DNA of 54,297 bases from Paraburkholderia terricola (GTDB taxonomy: Bacteria; Pseudomonadota; Gammaproteobacteria; Burkholderiales; Burkholderiaceae): the NCBI RefSeq assembly GCF_900142195.1, contig NZ_FRAB01000044.1, positions 1-54,297 on the forward strand, given 5' to 3'. A program made the position numbers and the translations under genes. This document shows, piece after piece, positions 31,542 through 39,799 of the stretch. Position 1 is the first letter of the stretch; the number at the start of each line of letters is the position of its first letter. The notes below the pieces were generated by a model. The model was given only the letters and a program-made list of their open reading frames with translations. It ran no database searches and had not been told where the DNA came from.

Positions 31542-33764
31542 TTACCGGGTCGAATCTTGTGAGCTTGCGGACTGCGCGCCGGCGTGGCCGGGTTGATCGG
31601 CGCCGCGGGCGGCGTCGGGTGCTTCAGTGAGTTTGGCGCCCAGCGCGGCGCCGACTGCGTCGCGCGTTTGAACGAACTCCTTTTCGAAGTCGAGTGTCTT
31701 GCGCGCGCTCGACATCGCCATCACGACGTTCGTGCCGTGATCGGTATCCTTGAGCCAGAACCACAGGCGCCGTTCGCGAACGTAGAACATCGAAAAGATG
31801 CCCAATACGAGAAGCAGACTGCCAAGATACACGACTTTTTTGCCCGGTGCGCGCGTCAACTGAAATACCGAAGCTTGCACCTGCTTGAAGCCGTCAAGCT
31901 GCAAGTAAACCGGTGATCCATACAGAAAGCTGTCGGATATCGCGTTGATCGAGGTTTGAACAAAGCGGCTCGCGTCCGCGTTGGCCTGCGCTTCAGGCTC
32001 GCCGAGCTGCTCGCGCGACAGTTGCCACAAATCCCACGTCGAGCCTTCCAGCATGCGCAGAAGCAGCCCGGCCGCCTTTTCCTGCTCGCCCTTCGGCACC
32101 GAGTGATCGATAAAGCCGGCGATCGCCTGAAAGCCGCCGACGGGCTGGCCGTTCGGCATCTTGACGCTGCTGTCCGCGCCCGCGAAAAGCGTCAGCACGC
32201 GCAGCGCGCTTTCTTCCAGATGCTGCTGCAGTTCGGCATTCGAACCCGGCACCGAGCGCAGCGCGAAACGGTGAGCGGCCGCCGCGCGCATGGCCGGATT
32301 CTCGAGCGTGGCGCGCAGGTTCATCCATTCCTTGACGGTGCCGCCGGTGTCGGCGGGAATGCGCAGGTAGCGGAAGGGATCGTCCGGGTTCTGGCGCATG
32401 CCGGCGAGGAACATCTTTTCGCCGGCTACTTCCACCGGCAGCATGTAGTTGTTGTATTCGCGCGCCTGGCCGTCCTTGTCGCGCACCTTGTACTGCACCG
32501 AAGGGCCGACATTGTGCAGTTCGAGCGGTTTCGACGTCTTCGCGCCCGAGCCGAGACGCTCGTCGAACGCTTCTTTCAGCGTACGATGCGCCGCGACGCC
32601 GCGGGCGTCGTTCTGGCCGCTGCCGTTCGAGATGTTTTCGACGTTGATCGCGCGGAAATCGGTGAATTCGACGGTCTGTCCGTCCGCCAGCGACATGGCC
32701 TGGCCAAGCGGCGCGTTGCCGCCGATCGTGCCGGCGAACGGTGCGGTCTTCGCGCTCGCGCCGGTCATGGGGAACGCGGTCATCTGCATCTGCGAGCCGC
32801 CGTCCTGGAAGCTCGACTGATAGATCGACACGCCCTCGTATTCGAACGGCTTGTTCACTTCGATCCGCGCCGGCACGCGCGCACCGGTCTTATGGTCGAC
32901 GACGACGATGTCGCTTGCGAACAGCTTCGGCATGCCGGTCGAGTAGTAGTCGACGATGAATTTCTTCAGTTCGATCGAGAACGGCAAGTCCTGAATCAGC
33001 GAACCGTCCGGCTGGTTCAGGATCGCCGTCGATACATGCTGCCCTTCCGGCACCCACGCGTAGCCGCGGAACGTGGGGTTCGACTGCGACAGGCGATGTT
33101 CGGCAGGAATCTCATTGATTACCGTGTTCGCGCGGATCGCCGACTTGTCGAACAGCCACATTTGCAGCTTGATCGGCAGGTTGCTGTCGAGCAGGCCGCC
33201 GAGACAGATCACCACGATCGCGATGTGAGCCGAGATATAGCCGAACTTGGTCAGCGCGCCGCGCTTGGCGGCGATCAGCGTCGCGCCGTCCGACTCGCGC
33301 GTGACGAATTTATAGCCGAGCTTCGCCGACAGCCTGGCGAGCACCTGGGCGGTCTGCGCGCGCGTGCCGTGCACCGCGAACTCGCCCTTGTGATGGAACG
33401 CGCGCAGGCTGCCTTCGCGAACCTTGTCTTTCCAGCTCTTGGCGTCGGCGAGCATTTTCGGCGCATTGCGGATCACGCACAGCGAGACCGACACCATCAG
33501 GAAGCCGAGGATCAGCATGAACCACCACGAGCTGTACACCGTGTACAGGCTCAGCGAGCGGAAGATGTCCGCCCAGAAGGGGCCGAACTGGTTGACGTAA
33601 TTCGGATACGGATCGTCCTGCGTGAGGACGGTGCCGATAATGCTGGCGATGGACAGAATCACGAGCAGCGCGATGGCGAAACGCATCGAACTCATGACTT
33701 CGATGATGCTGCGCACGATGCGATTGCTCGACTTCGACTGCAGACCCGACGTGGTGACGCTCAT
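31542..33764 (-). CDS. resB: Cytochrome c biogenesis protein ResB
   Basis: 740 residues. Membrane helices lie at about 26-46, 77-98, 183-203 and 655-675, with a large periplasmic domain between the third and fourth, as in ResB/Ccs1. It partners with the WWD protein to deliver reduced heme and hold apocytochrome. The C-terminal 70 residues beyond the last helix are polar. The start ATG 33764 begins MSVTTSGLQSKSSNRIV. It is first of a two-gene operon; a terminator of the upstream cytochrome gene ends just before it. Confidence 0.93.
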   Translation of the reverse strand: MSVTTSGLQSKSSNRIVRSIIEVMSSMRFAIALLVILSIASIIGTVLTQDDPYPNYVNQFGPFWADIFRSLSLYTVYSSWWFMLILGFLMVSVSLCVIRNAPKMLADAKSWKDKVREGSLRAFHHKGEFAVHGTRAQTAQVLARLSAKLGYKFVTRESDGATLIAAKRGALTKFGYISAHIAIVVICLGGLLDSNLPIKLQMWLFDKSAIRANTVINEIPAEHRLSQSNPTFRGYAWVPEGQHVSTAILNQPDGSLIQDLPFSIELKKFIVDYYSTGMPKLFASDIVVVDHKTGARVPARIEVNKPFEYEGVSIYQSSFQDGGSQMQMTAFPMTGASAKTAPFAGTIGGNAPLGQAMSLADGQTVEFTDFRAINVENISNGSGQNDARGVAAHRTLKEAFDERLGSGAKTSKPLELHNVGPSVQYKVRDKDGQAREYNNYMLPVEVAGEKMFLAGMRQNPDDPFRYLRIPADTGGTVKEWMNLRATLENPAMRAAAAHRFALRSVPGSNAELQQHLEESALRVLTLFAGADSSVKMPNGQPVGGFQAIAGFIDHSVPKGEQEKAAGLLLRMLEGSTWDLWQLSREQLGEPEAQANADASRFVQTSINAISDSFLYGSPVYLQLDGFKQVQASVFQLTRAPGKKVVYLGSLLLVLGIFSMFYVRERRLWFWLKDTDHGTNVVMAMSSARKTLDFEKEFVQTRDAVGAALGAKLTEAPDAARGADQPGHAGAQSASSQDSTR

Positions 33765-33786
33765 TCATACTCCGACTGAACAGCAA

Positions 33787-33830
33787 AAAAGGGTGAGAGG
33801 CTGTCGTAGACACGACGCCCCCACCCTTTT
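33787..33830 (-). terminator. Terminator of the cytochrome c gene
   Basis: Outer stem AAAAGGGTG/CACCCTTTT enclosing an inner GTCGT/ACGAC hairpin, then TT read leftward. It lies about 55 bases past the cytochrome c stop and before resB, so the cytochrome has its own transcript end. Confidence 0.8.
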
Positions 33831-33883
33831 CTTGTTTTGCACCGGCCCCGGCGGGCCGGTTGCGCTTGCGTGCGGACTCTTAC

Positions 33884-34537
33884 TTAATGCAAGCCCGCGA
33901 TGTAATCGGCTACAGCCTTGATCTCGCTGTCCGACAAACGCGATGCGACGGCATGCATCGCCTCGTTGTTGTTACGTGCGCCGGAACCCTGCGTGAACGC
34001 GGACAACTGCGCCACCGTGTAGTCCGACCATTGCCCCGACAGGCGCGGATACTGCGAGGGAATGCCCTGGCCCGTTGGCCCGTGACAGCTTGCGCATGCC
34101 GGCACGCCCTTCTCGGCCACCCCACCACGGTAAATTTTCTGACCGAGCGCCACGGTGTCCTTGCTATGCGCATAACCTGGCTTGGGAGCCTGCGCCGCGA
34201 AATAGGCCGCCACGTTGACCATGTCCTGGTCGGAGAGCGCCGCGGCCATGCCCGCCATGATCGCATTGTTGCGCGCGGGCTGCTTGGCGCCCGCCTGCGT
34301 CTTGAAATCCTTGAGTTGCTTGACGAGATACTCGGGATGCTGGCCCGACAACTTCGGGTATGCGCCGCCGGCACTGTTGCCGTCCGCGCCGTGGCACGAC
34401 GCGCAAACCTGCATTGCGATTGCCTGCCCCCGATTGACGTCCGGCTTTGCCGGCTCTGCTGCTCGTGCCTGAATTGCCAAACCTGAAAGACCTGCCGCTA
34501 CCTGAAGCACCATCAGAGCCTTGCACAGTCGATTCAT
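33884..34537 (-). CDS. Diheme cytochrome c of the c4 type
   Basis: 217 residues. Signal peptide to about residue 27 (ARA-A), then two tandem class I cytochrome domains, each with CASCHG and later axial Met candidates ('NAIMAGMAAAL', 'NNEAMHAVA'). Cytochromes c4 pass electrons from the bc1 complex to terminal oxidases in the periplasm. Its CXXCH sites make it a client of the neighbouring ResB/CcsB. Start ATG 34537 follows a weak AGGG. Confidence 0.93.
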   Translation of the reverse strand: MNRLCKALMVLQVAAGLSGLAIQARAAEPAKPDVNRGQAIAMQVCASCHGADGNSAGGAYPKLSGQHPEYLVKQLKDFKTQAGAKQPARNNAIMAGMAAALSDQDMVNVAAYFAAQAPKPGYAHSKDTVALGQKIYRGGVAEKGVPACASCHGPTGQGIPSQYPRLSGQWSDYTVAQLSAFTQGSGARNNNEAMHAVASRLSDSEIKAVADYIAGLH

Positions 34538-34602
34538 TCGCACACCCTGTCTCGTCTTGTGGGATTTTTTAGAGAGCCCCCAAACCCGGCGCCTCGCGCC
34601 AG

Positions 34603-34618
34603 GCCCCCCGAAGGGGGC
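34603..34618. repeat. GC hairpin in the cytochrome c/engB intergenic region
   Basis: Perfect GCCCCC-CGAA-GGGGGC hairpin in the 297-base gap. Similar C/G-block hairpins are scattered between genes in Burkholderia genomes; it could be in the cytochrome c leader. No U-tract follows. Confidence 0.5.
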
Positions 34619-34724
34619 AAGAAAACTTGGGACGGCCCAGCGTTTTCCTGAAGGTTTTGCAAAATACGACAGCGACTGAGTGACCACCAGGAGCCGCCAA
34701 GGCACGCGGGGCGGCCCCCTCGGG

Positions 34725-34752
34725 TTTTCAGTAAACCATCGTATTGTACAAT
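34725..34752 (+). promoter_or_regulatory. Probable engB promoter with a palindromic -10 region
   Basis: TTTTCA, 16-base spacer and TACAAT lie about 80 bases before the engB start. The -10 sits in the palindrome ATTGTACAAT (34743-34752), so the opposite strand has TACAAT too, with TTAGCG 16 bases away, and could drive the divergent cytochrome gene. Confidence 0.5.
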
Positions 34753-34834
34753 AACTCGCTAATCGCTAAGACGCCAGTCGGGCTTGACCCGTCCCCGCTC
34801 CGGGTTCCCCGGCGTCTCGAATCCTGGCCTGATC

Positions 34835-35488
34835 ATGTCCTTCCTGCTCCACCAATCCCGCTTTTTCACGACCGTCAATCACTTGCGTGACCTGCCGGCC
34901 ACCGCGCAGCCCGAGATCGCCTTTGCGGGACGTTCGAACGCCGGCAAGTCCACGGCGATCAATATCCTGTGCAATCAGAAGCGGCTCGCGTTCGCCAGCA
35001 AGACGCCGGGGCGCACACAGCATATCAATTACTTTTCGGTGGGCAAGGCGGACGAGCCGACCGCGCATCTGGTGGACCTGCCGGGCTACGGCTACGCGGA
35101 AGTGCCCGGCGCGGCCAAGGCCCATTGGGAAGCGCTACTGTCGACCTACCTGCAATCGCGCTCGCAACTGCGCGGCATGATTCTGATGATGGACTCGCGT
35201 CGTCCGTTGACGGATCTGGATCGCCAGATGATCGAGTGGTTCGCGCCGACGGGCAAGCCGATCCATACGCTGCTTACAAAATGCGACAAATTGACGCGAC
35301 AGGAAAGCATCAACGCATTGCGCGCGACGCAGAAAGGCCTGGCTGAATATCGCGCCGCCGGCTACCAAGGCGAGTTGACCGCGCAATTGTTCTCGGCGCT
35401 CAAACGAATCGGCATCGACGAGGCGCACGAGTTGATCGAAGGCTGGCTGATCCCCAAAGCCACAGGCGAAGCGGACGCCGCGCAGTAA
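34835..35488 (+). CDS. engB: Ribosome biogenesis GTPase EngB (YsxC/YihA)
   Basis: 217 residues, a small GTPase needed for 50S subunit maturation. G1 GRSNAGKST (about residues 30-38), G2 Thr in 'KTPGRTQ', G3 DLPGYG and G4 TKCDK are all intact. ATG 34835 begins the family-typical MSFLLHQSRFFTTVNHLRDLP; an upstream start at 34784 adds unconserved residues. No strong Shine-Dalgarno is visible. The C-terminal tail is acidic and Ala-rich. Confidence 0.95.
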   Translation: MSFLLHQSRFFTTVNHLRDLPATAQPEIAFAGRSNAGKSTAINILCNQKRLAFASKTPGRTQHINYFSVGKADEPTAHLVDLPGYGYAEVPGAAKAHWEALLSTYLQSRSQLRGMILMMDSRRPLTDLDRQMIEWFAPTGKPIHTLLTKCDKLTRQESINALRATQKGLAEYRAAGYQGELTAQLFSALKRIGIDEAHELIEGWLIPKATGEADAAQ

Positions 35489-35537
35489 GCGCGGGGGCTT
35501 CCGTCAGGCACGCAAAAGCGCCGTTTCGGCCGCCCAT

Positions 35538-35565
35538 AAAAAAACCCGCCGCTTTAACGGCGGGT
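35538..35565 (-). terminator. Leftward rho-independent terminator
   Basis: 8-base stem with a TTAAAG loop and seven T residues in the leftward direction only; on the right strand no U-tract follows the stem. It therefore does not fit as the engB terminator. Confidence 0.85.
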
Positions 35566-35647
35566 CAAACAGCCTAATCGAAAAAACGACAGGCACCCGC
35601 TCAGGGAGGAGAAGCGGGGAGGTCAGCGCAAGGCGCCTTGCTCGATC
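35538..35647 (-). ncRNA. Candidate leftward small RNA with an anti-Shine-Dalgarno loop
   Basis: Between engB and hemB, both rightward, the left strand reads as a typical three-hairpin sRNA of about 110 bases. First a GCAAG/CTTGC hairpin (35628-35641); second CCCGCT/AGCGGG (35596-35618) exposing the 11-base loop TCTCCTCCCTG, complementary to ribosome-binding sites; last a rho-independent terminator, ACCCGCCG/CGGCGGGT plus seven T (35538-35565). An extended -10 (TGGTATATC, near 35653-35661) could start it near 35647. No leftward protein gene explains this terminator. The ends are estimates and expression is unproven. Confidence 0.55.
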
Positions 35648-35660
35648 GGTATGATATACC
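35648..35660. promoter_or_regulatory. Palindrome GGTATGATATACC upstream of hemB
   Basis: A 5-base inverted repeat around GAT. It overlaps a possible leftward extended -10 and a possible rightward TATGAT, so it might be an operator or simply promoter DNA. The -35 regions on both strands are poor. Confidence 0.4.
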
Positions 35661-35734
35661 ATTGTCTCGAAAAGTTTCGGGAGCAGACGCAGACGTACTT
35701 GTCCACTCTCCACATCCATCATCTTCGATTCGAT

Positions 35735-36733
35735 ATGAGCTTCTACCCGCACTACCGTCCGCGCCGCATGCGCCGTAACGACTTCTCGCGCCGTCTGATG
35801 CGGGAAAACATCCTCACCACGAATGATCTGATCTATCCGGTGTTCGTCGTCGAGGGCACGAATGTGCGGCAAGCCGTACCGTCGATGCCGGGCGTCGAGC
35901 GCGTGTCGGTCGATCTGCTGATGGGCGTGGCCGAGCAATGCGTCGAGCTGGGCGTGCCCGTACTGTCGCTGTTTCCGGCAATCGAGCCGTCTCTGAAAAC
36001 GCCTGATGGCCGCGAAGCAGCCAATCCGGCCGGCCTCATTCCGCGCGCCGTTCGCGAACTCAAAAAGAGTTTCCCCGAGTTGGGCGTGCTGACCGACGTC
36101 GCGCTCGACCCGTATACGAGCCACGGCCAGGACGGCGTGCTCGATGAAGCCGGTTACGTGATGAACGACGAGACCGTTGAGATTCTCATCGAGCAGGCCC
36201 GTGCGCAGGCTGAAGCAGGCGTCGATATCGTCGCGCCCTCGGACATGATGGACGGCCGCATCGGCGCGATTCGCGAAATGCTCGAGAGCGAGGAGTTTGT
36301 CCACACGCGCATCATGGCTTATGCGGCCAAATTTGCGTCGGCGTTTTACGGGCCGTTCCGCGATGCCGTCGGTTCCGCGACGAATCTGGGCAAGAGCAAC
36401 AAGATGACCTACCAGATGGACCCGGCCAATTCGAATGAAGCGCTGCGCGAAGTGCAAGCGGACATCAACGAAGGCGCCGATATGGTGATGGTCAAGCCTG
36501 GCATGCCGTATCTGGACATCGTGCGTCGCGTGAAGGACGAATTCCAGTTCCCCACTTACGTTTATCAGGTGAGCGGCGAATACGCGATGTTGAAGGCGGC
36601 CGCGCAGAACGGCTGGCTCGATCACGACAAGGCGATGATGGAATCGCTGCTGGCGTTCAAGCGGGCCGGCGCTGATGGCGTGCTGACGTATTTCGCGCTG
36701 GATGCCGCGCGAATTTTGCGCTCGCAGAAATGA
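35735..36733 (+). CDS. hemB: Delta-aminolevulinic acid dehydratase (porphobilinogen synthase)
   Basis: 332 residues. It condenses two 5-aminolevulinate molecules to porphobilinogen, an early heme step. Catalytic lysines are in 'YAAKFASAFYGPFRD' and 'MVMVKPGMPYLD'. The metal-site segment reads DVALDPYTSHGQDG, with Ala/Asp where zinc enzymes have three Cys, so a magnesium-type enzyme like that of Pseudomonas is predicted. ATG 35735 begins MSFYPHYRPRRMRR, the family start; an in-frame ATG at 35651 lies inside the palindrome and adds unconserved residues. A terminator follows at 36785. Confidence 0.96.
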   Translation: MSFYPHYRPRRMRRNDFSRRLMRENILTTNDLIYPVFVVEGTNVRQAVPSMPGVERVSVDLLMGVAEQCVELGVPVLSLFPAIEPSLKTPDGREAANPAGLIPRAVRELKKSFPELGVLTDVALDPYTSHGQDGVLDEAGYVMNDETVEILIEQARAQAEAGVDIVAPSDMMDGRIGAIREMLESEEFVHTRIMAYAAKFASAFYGPFRDAVGSATNLGKSNKMTYQMDPANSNEALREVQADINEGADMVMVKPGMPYLDIVRRVKDEFQFPTYVYQVSGEYAMLKAAAQNGWLDHDKAMMESLLAFKRAGADGVLTYFALDAARILRSQK

Positions 36734-36784
36734 TTTGACGGCTTTCGTTAGCGGGCGACGACGCTGCTGCGCTGACGACATGGG

Positions 36785-36823
36785 AAAAAAGGAGGCGGAC
36801 TTTTAGTCCCGCCTCCTTTTTTT
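36785..36823. terminator. Bidirectional terminator between hemB and dsbD
   Basis: GGAGGCGG/CCGCCTCC stem (one bulge towards the loop) with six A on the left and seven T on the right, between the convergent hemB and dsbD stops. Confidence 0.9.
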
Positions 36824-36858
36824 CGCATACTTTGCGCGTATCGAAAACCTGTGTGCGG

Positions 36859-38730
36859 CTACACACCCGGCGGGGTTGCGCGATCGAGGCTGCGTAAAAA
36901 CTTGTCCGCTGATTCGTAACCGACGACGCGCAGTACTTCCTTACCGCCCTTGTCGAAGAAAATGATGCCTGGCGGCCCGAAGAGGCCGAATCGCTTGAGC
37001 AGCGCCTGATCGTCGGCGTTATTCGCCGTGACGTCGGCGCGCAGCAGGGTCAGTTGCTTAAGCTTCGCCTGGACGCGCGGGTCACTGAAAGTGAATTTCT
37101 CCATCTCCTTGCAGCTCACGCACCAGTCCGCGTAAAAATCGAGCATGACGGGCTGCACAGCCGTTTTGATGGCCAGATCGAGTTCGCTCGACGAACGCAC
37201 CGGGGCGAATGTCAGATCGCTTTGCGCCCGCGTATCCAGCGCGTTGGACGTACTGGCCAAACCCGCCTCGCCGCCGCGCGCCGCCAGCACCGCAAGCGGC
37301 TTCAGCGGATCGGACGAGCCTGCGGCAAGGCCAACCAGCAGTGCCACCGCCCAGACTGCAAACACAGCGCCAAGCCCTCGGCTCAGCCGGCGCCATATTG
37401 AGGAGCCAACGGCCAGGGCCGAGAACAGACCGAGCGATGCTGCGGCGACGAGCAGCCAGAGCGCGCTCAACAGCATCGTCGCGGCCGCGCCGAGCACCGG
37501 CCATACGATCCACAGCGCCGCGGCAAGCAGCACGACGCCGAAGAACACCTTGACCCCGTCCATCCATGAGCCTGCGCGCGGCAGCAACGTGCCGGCACCG
37601 AGACCGATGATCAGAAGCGGCACGCCAAGGCCGAGCCCCATCGAGAATAGCGCCGCGCCGCCAAGCACCGCATCGCCGGTGTGCGCAATGAACGCCAGCA
37701 CGGCGAAGAGCGGCGCGGTCATGCAGGCGCCGACCACCAGCGCGGACAGCGCACCCATCAAGGCTACCGCCGCGAATTTTCCGCCAGAGCGCCCCGCCGA
37801 CGCCGGCGAAACGCCTTCTTGCCAACGGCGCGGCAAGGCGATGTCGAATCCTGCGATCAGCGTCAGCGCGAAAAGCGTCAGCAGCATCCCGAACGCGCCC
37901 AGCACCCAAGGGTTTTGCAGCCACGCGCCGAGGCTTTGCCCCACCAGCGCGGCCGCGATGCCGAGCGCCGTATATACGAGCGCCATGCCGATCACGTAAG
38001 CCAGCGACAACGCGAACCCGCGCGCACGCGTCACTCGCGCGCCCTCACCGATGACGATCGCCGACAGAATCGGAATCATCGGATACGAGCACGGCAGCAG
38101 GCTTAGTACGGCGCCGGCCACGAAAAAAAGCCCGACGATCGCGAAGAAACCACCGCCTTGCAACAGCGACCGCGCATAGTCGGCGCTGGTAGCCCGCTCA
38201 TACCACGACGCACCGGCGGCCGGGGTGGGTTGCGTGGAAGCGCCCGCCGCCGCGTTGCCGGCCGGTTGCAGCGCCTCGCCGCTGACACGGTACACCCGGT
38301 CCATCGGCGGATAGCAGATGCCGGCGTCGGCGCAGCCCTGCGACGTCACCACCAGATCGAATTGTCCCGCCGCCTGTTTCACGGGAATGCGGATCGTCAG
38401 CTCGTTGCGATACGTTTCGACGTCTTTGTTGAAAGTCTGATCGAACTTGATGTGGCCGGCCGGCAACTGCGGCTCGCCGATAATTGCGGCGCCGTTGCGA
38501 GGCGCGAACGCAAAGCGCTCACGGTACATGTAGTAGCCGTCCGCGATCTTGTACGTGACGACGACTTCGCCGGGTTTTTCGCTGGCGCTGAATTTGAAGG
38601 CGACCGCCGGGTCGAGGAAATCGTCCGCAGCGCGGGCAACGCTGCCGAACGACCCGGCGAAGAGGCAGCCGAACAGGAAAAAGGTTATGCGCAGCACATA
38701 GAGCGCGCGGCGGTCGAGACCGTTAAACAT
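36859..38730 (-). CDS. dsbD: Thiol:disulfide interchange protein DsbD
   Basis: 623 residues. It moves electrons from cytoplasmic thioredoxin to periplasmic reductases and cytochrome c maturation. Signal peptide to about residue 30; alpha domain with the redox pair in 'CADAGICYPPMD'; eight-helix beta domain with the essential Cys in 'LLPCSYPMIP' and 'VGACMTAPLF'; gamma thioredoxin domain with DWCVSCKEME. All six cysteines are present. ATG 38730 lies inside the end of cutA (8-base overlap), with no clear Shine-Dalgarno, so coupled translation is likely. Confidence 0.95.
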   Translation of the reverse strand: MFNGLDRRALYVLRITFFLFGCLFAGSFGSVARAADDFLDPAVAFKFSASEKPGEVVVTYKIADGYYMYRERFAFAPRNGAAIIGEPQLPAGHIKFDQTFNKDVETYRNELTIRIPVKQAAGQFDLVVTSQGCADAGICYPPMDRVYRVSGEALQPAGNAAAGASTQPTPAAGASWYERATSADYARSLLQGGGFFAIVGLFFVAGAVLSLLPCSYPMIPILSAIVIGEGARVTRARGFALSLAYVIGMALVYTALGIAAALVGQSLGAWLQNPWVLGAFGMLLTLFALTLIAGFDIALPRRWQEGVSPASAGRSGGKFAAVALMGALSALVVGACMTAPLFAVLAFIAHTGDAVLGGAALFSMGLGLGVPLLIIGLGAGTLLPRAGSWMDGVKVFFGVVLLAAALWIVWPVLGAAATMLLSALWLLVAAASLGLFSALAVGSSIWRRLSRGLGAVFAVWAVALLVGLAAGSSDPLKPLAVLAARGGEAGLASTSNALDTRAQSDLTFAPVRSSSELDLAIKTAVQPVMLDFYADWCVSCKEMEKFTFSDPRVQAKLKQLTLLRADVTANNADDQALLKRFGLFGPPGIIFFDKGGKEVLRVVGYESADKFLRSLDRATPPGV

Positions 38731-39055
38731 GGAGAGGACGTTGGGTTTCGGCAGTGATCCACTGGCCGTAGACGGATGATGCCGTCGCTTGCCACGAAAG
38801 GATTTCCGGCGTGTCGTAGGGGTGGTTCGCCTGAATGTATTGTTCGAGTTCTGACGCCCGCGCGGCGCTTGTCTTGAACAGCAGCTGGATTTCCTGCGCC
38901 GTTTCGATCGCGCCCTGCCAGTGGTAGCTGGACTGAACAACGCCCAGTTGAGAGACGCACGCGCATAGCCGCGCAGCTAACGCGTCCGTCGCCAGCTTCT
39001 GGGCAACGTCCGCGTCGGGTACCGTCGTCAGAATCAAGGTCACATTCACGTTCAC
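38723..39055 (-). CDS. cutA: CutA1 divalent-ion tolerance protein
   Basis: 110 residues of the trimeric CutA1 family, linked in Escherichia coli to copper tolerance and often next to dsbD. Signature: 'LILTTVPDADVAQKLA', 'ARLCACVSQ', 'SSYHWQGAIETAQEIQLLFKT', 'HPYDTPEILSW'. Start is GTG 39055, preceded by GGAG at six bases; two further in-frame GTG codons follow closely. The stop overlaps dsbD. Confidence 0.93.
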   Translation of the reverse strand: MNVNVTLILTTVPDADVAQKLATDALAARLCACVSQLGVVQSSYHWQGAIETAQEIQLLFKTSAARASELEQYIQANHPYDTPEILSWQATASSVYGQWITAETQRPLHV

Positions 39056-39190
39056 AGAGGGCTCCGGCCGGGCACGATCAGCTGTCAGTATCGTATCACC
39101 TAGCTTCGCGCGACTGCGGAGATGCCTGCGGCGAGCTTGCGGCATTTGGCCGCCAAGCATTTGTGCCGCGTGGGCTTTCTTCCCGCCAAC

Positions 39191-39220
39191 AAAAAAGCCA
39201 GGCGTGCTGCCTGGCTTTTT
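39191..39220 (-). terminator. Terminator of the ribosomal protein superoperon
   Basis: GCCAGGC/GCCTGGC hairpin with six T leftward (and five T rightward), about 20 bases after the rplQ stop. Confidence 0.92.
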
Positions 39221-39238
39221 CTTCGGGTGCTAAAAAGC

Positions 39239-39631
39239 TTACTCAGCTTCCTGCACTTCAGTTTCTTCGACTTCCGGACGGTCGAGCAATTCGACCAGTG
39301 CCATCGGTGCGTTGTCGCCAACGCGGAAACCGAACTTCAGCACGCGCAGGTAGCCGCCCGGACGGGTGGCGTAACGCGGGCCAAGCACTTCGAACAGCTT
39401 CGTGACCGAGTCACGATCGCGCAGGCGGTTGAACGCCAGACGACGATTTGCCAGTGACGGCTTCTTGCCGAGCGTGATCAGCGGCTCGACGACTTTACGG
39501 AGTTCTTTCGCCTTCGGCAGCGTGGTCTTGATGACTTCGTGCTCGATCAGCGAGTTGGACATGTTACGGAGCATTGCCAGACGGTGGCTGCTCGTGCGGT
39601 TCAGTTTCCGCAGACCATGACGGTGACGCAT
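39239..39631 (-). CDS. rplQ: 50S ribosomal protein L17
   Basis: 130 residues, full length. L17 sits near the exit tunnel of the large subunit. The start 'MRHRHGLRKLNRTSSHR' and 'LIEHEVIKTTLPKAKELRKVVEPLIT' are diagnostic; the acidic C-terminal tail is typical of proteobacteria. It is the last gene of the alpha operon, but an intrinsic terminator lies between it and rpoA, so its expression may be reduced or depend on another promoter. Confidence 0.98.
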   Translation of the reverse strand: MRHRHGLRKLNRTSSHRLAMLRNMSNSLIEHEVIKTTLPKAKELRKVVEPLITLGKKPSLANRRLAFNRLRDRDSVTKLFEVLGPRYATRPGGYLRVLKFGFRVGDNAPMALVELLDRPEVEETEVQEAE

Positions 39632-39725
39632 GTTAATTCCTTTGATTCAGAGTTTTGTTCCAGCTCTTCTATCACGCTCGGCTCCTCGGTTTCCCCTGAG
39701 GCGGCGAGTGCACGGGCCGGTAGTG

Positions 39726-39767
39726 AAAAAAGACAAGACGCGGATTTTAAAGGAAAATCCGCGTCTT
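39726..39767 (-). terminator. Intrinsic terminator between rpoA and rplQ
   Basis: Perfect 14-base stem AAGACGCGGATTTT/AAAATCCGCGTCTT with a 5-base loop; read leftward, GTC and six T follow. It lies 30 bases after rpoA, inside what is usually one transcript. Confidence 0.88.
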
Positions 39768-39799
39768 TGCCAGTGCAGCGGCGGGTTCAGGTCCCGGGA

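Noticed and set aside
31956..33779. Rightward 607-codon open frame opposite resB
   Set aside because: Antisense shadow of resB with low-complexity Arg/His-rich translation.
35538..35565. Reading this hairpin as the engB terminator
   Set aside because: The T-run exists only on the leftward strand; rightward the stem is followed by CAAACAG.
35651..35734. Upstream in-frame ATG of hemB giving a 28-residue extension
   Set aside because: The added residues are unlike the family, the ATG lies within the GGTATGATATACC palindrome and there is no ribosome-binding site.
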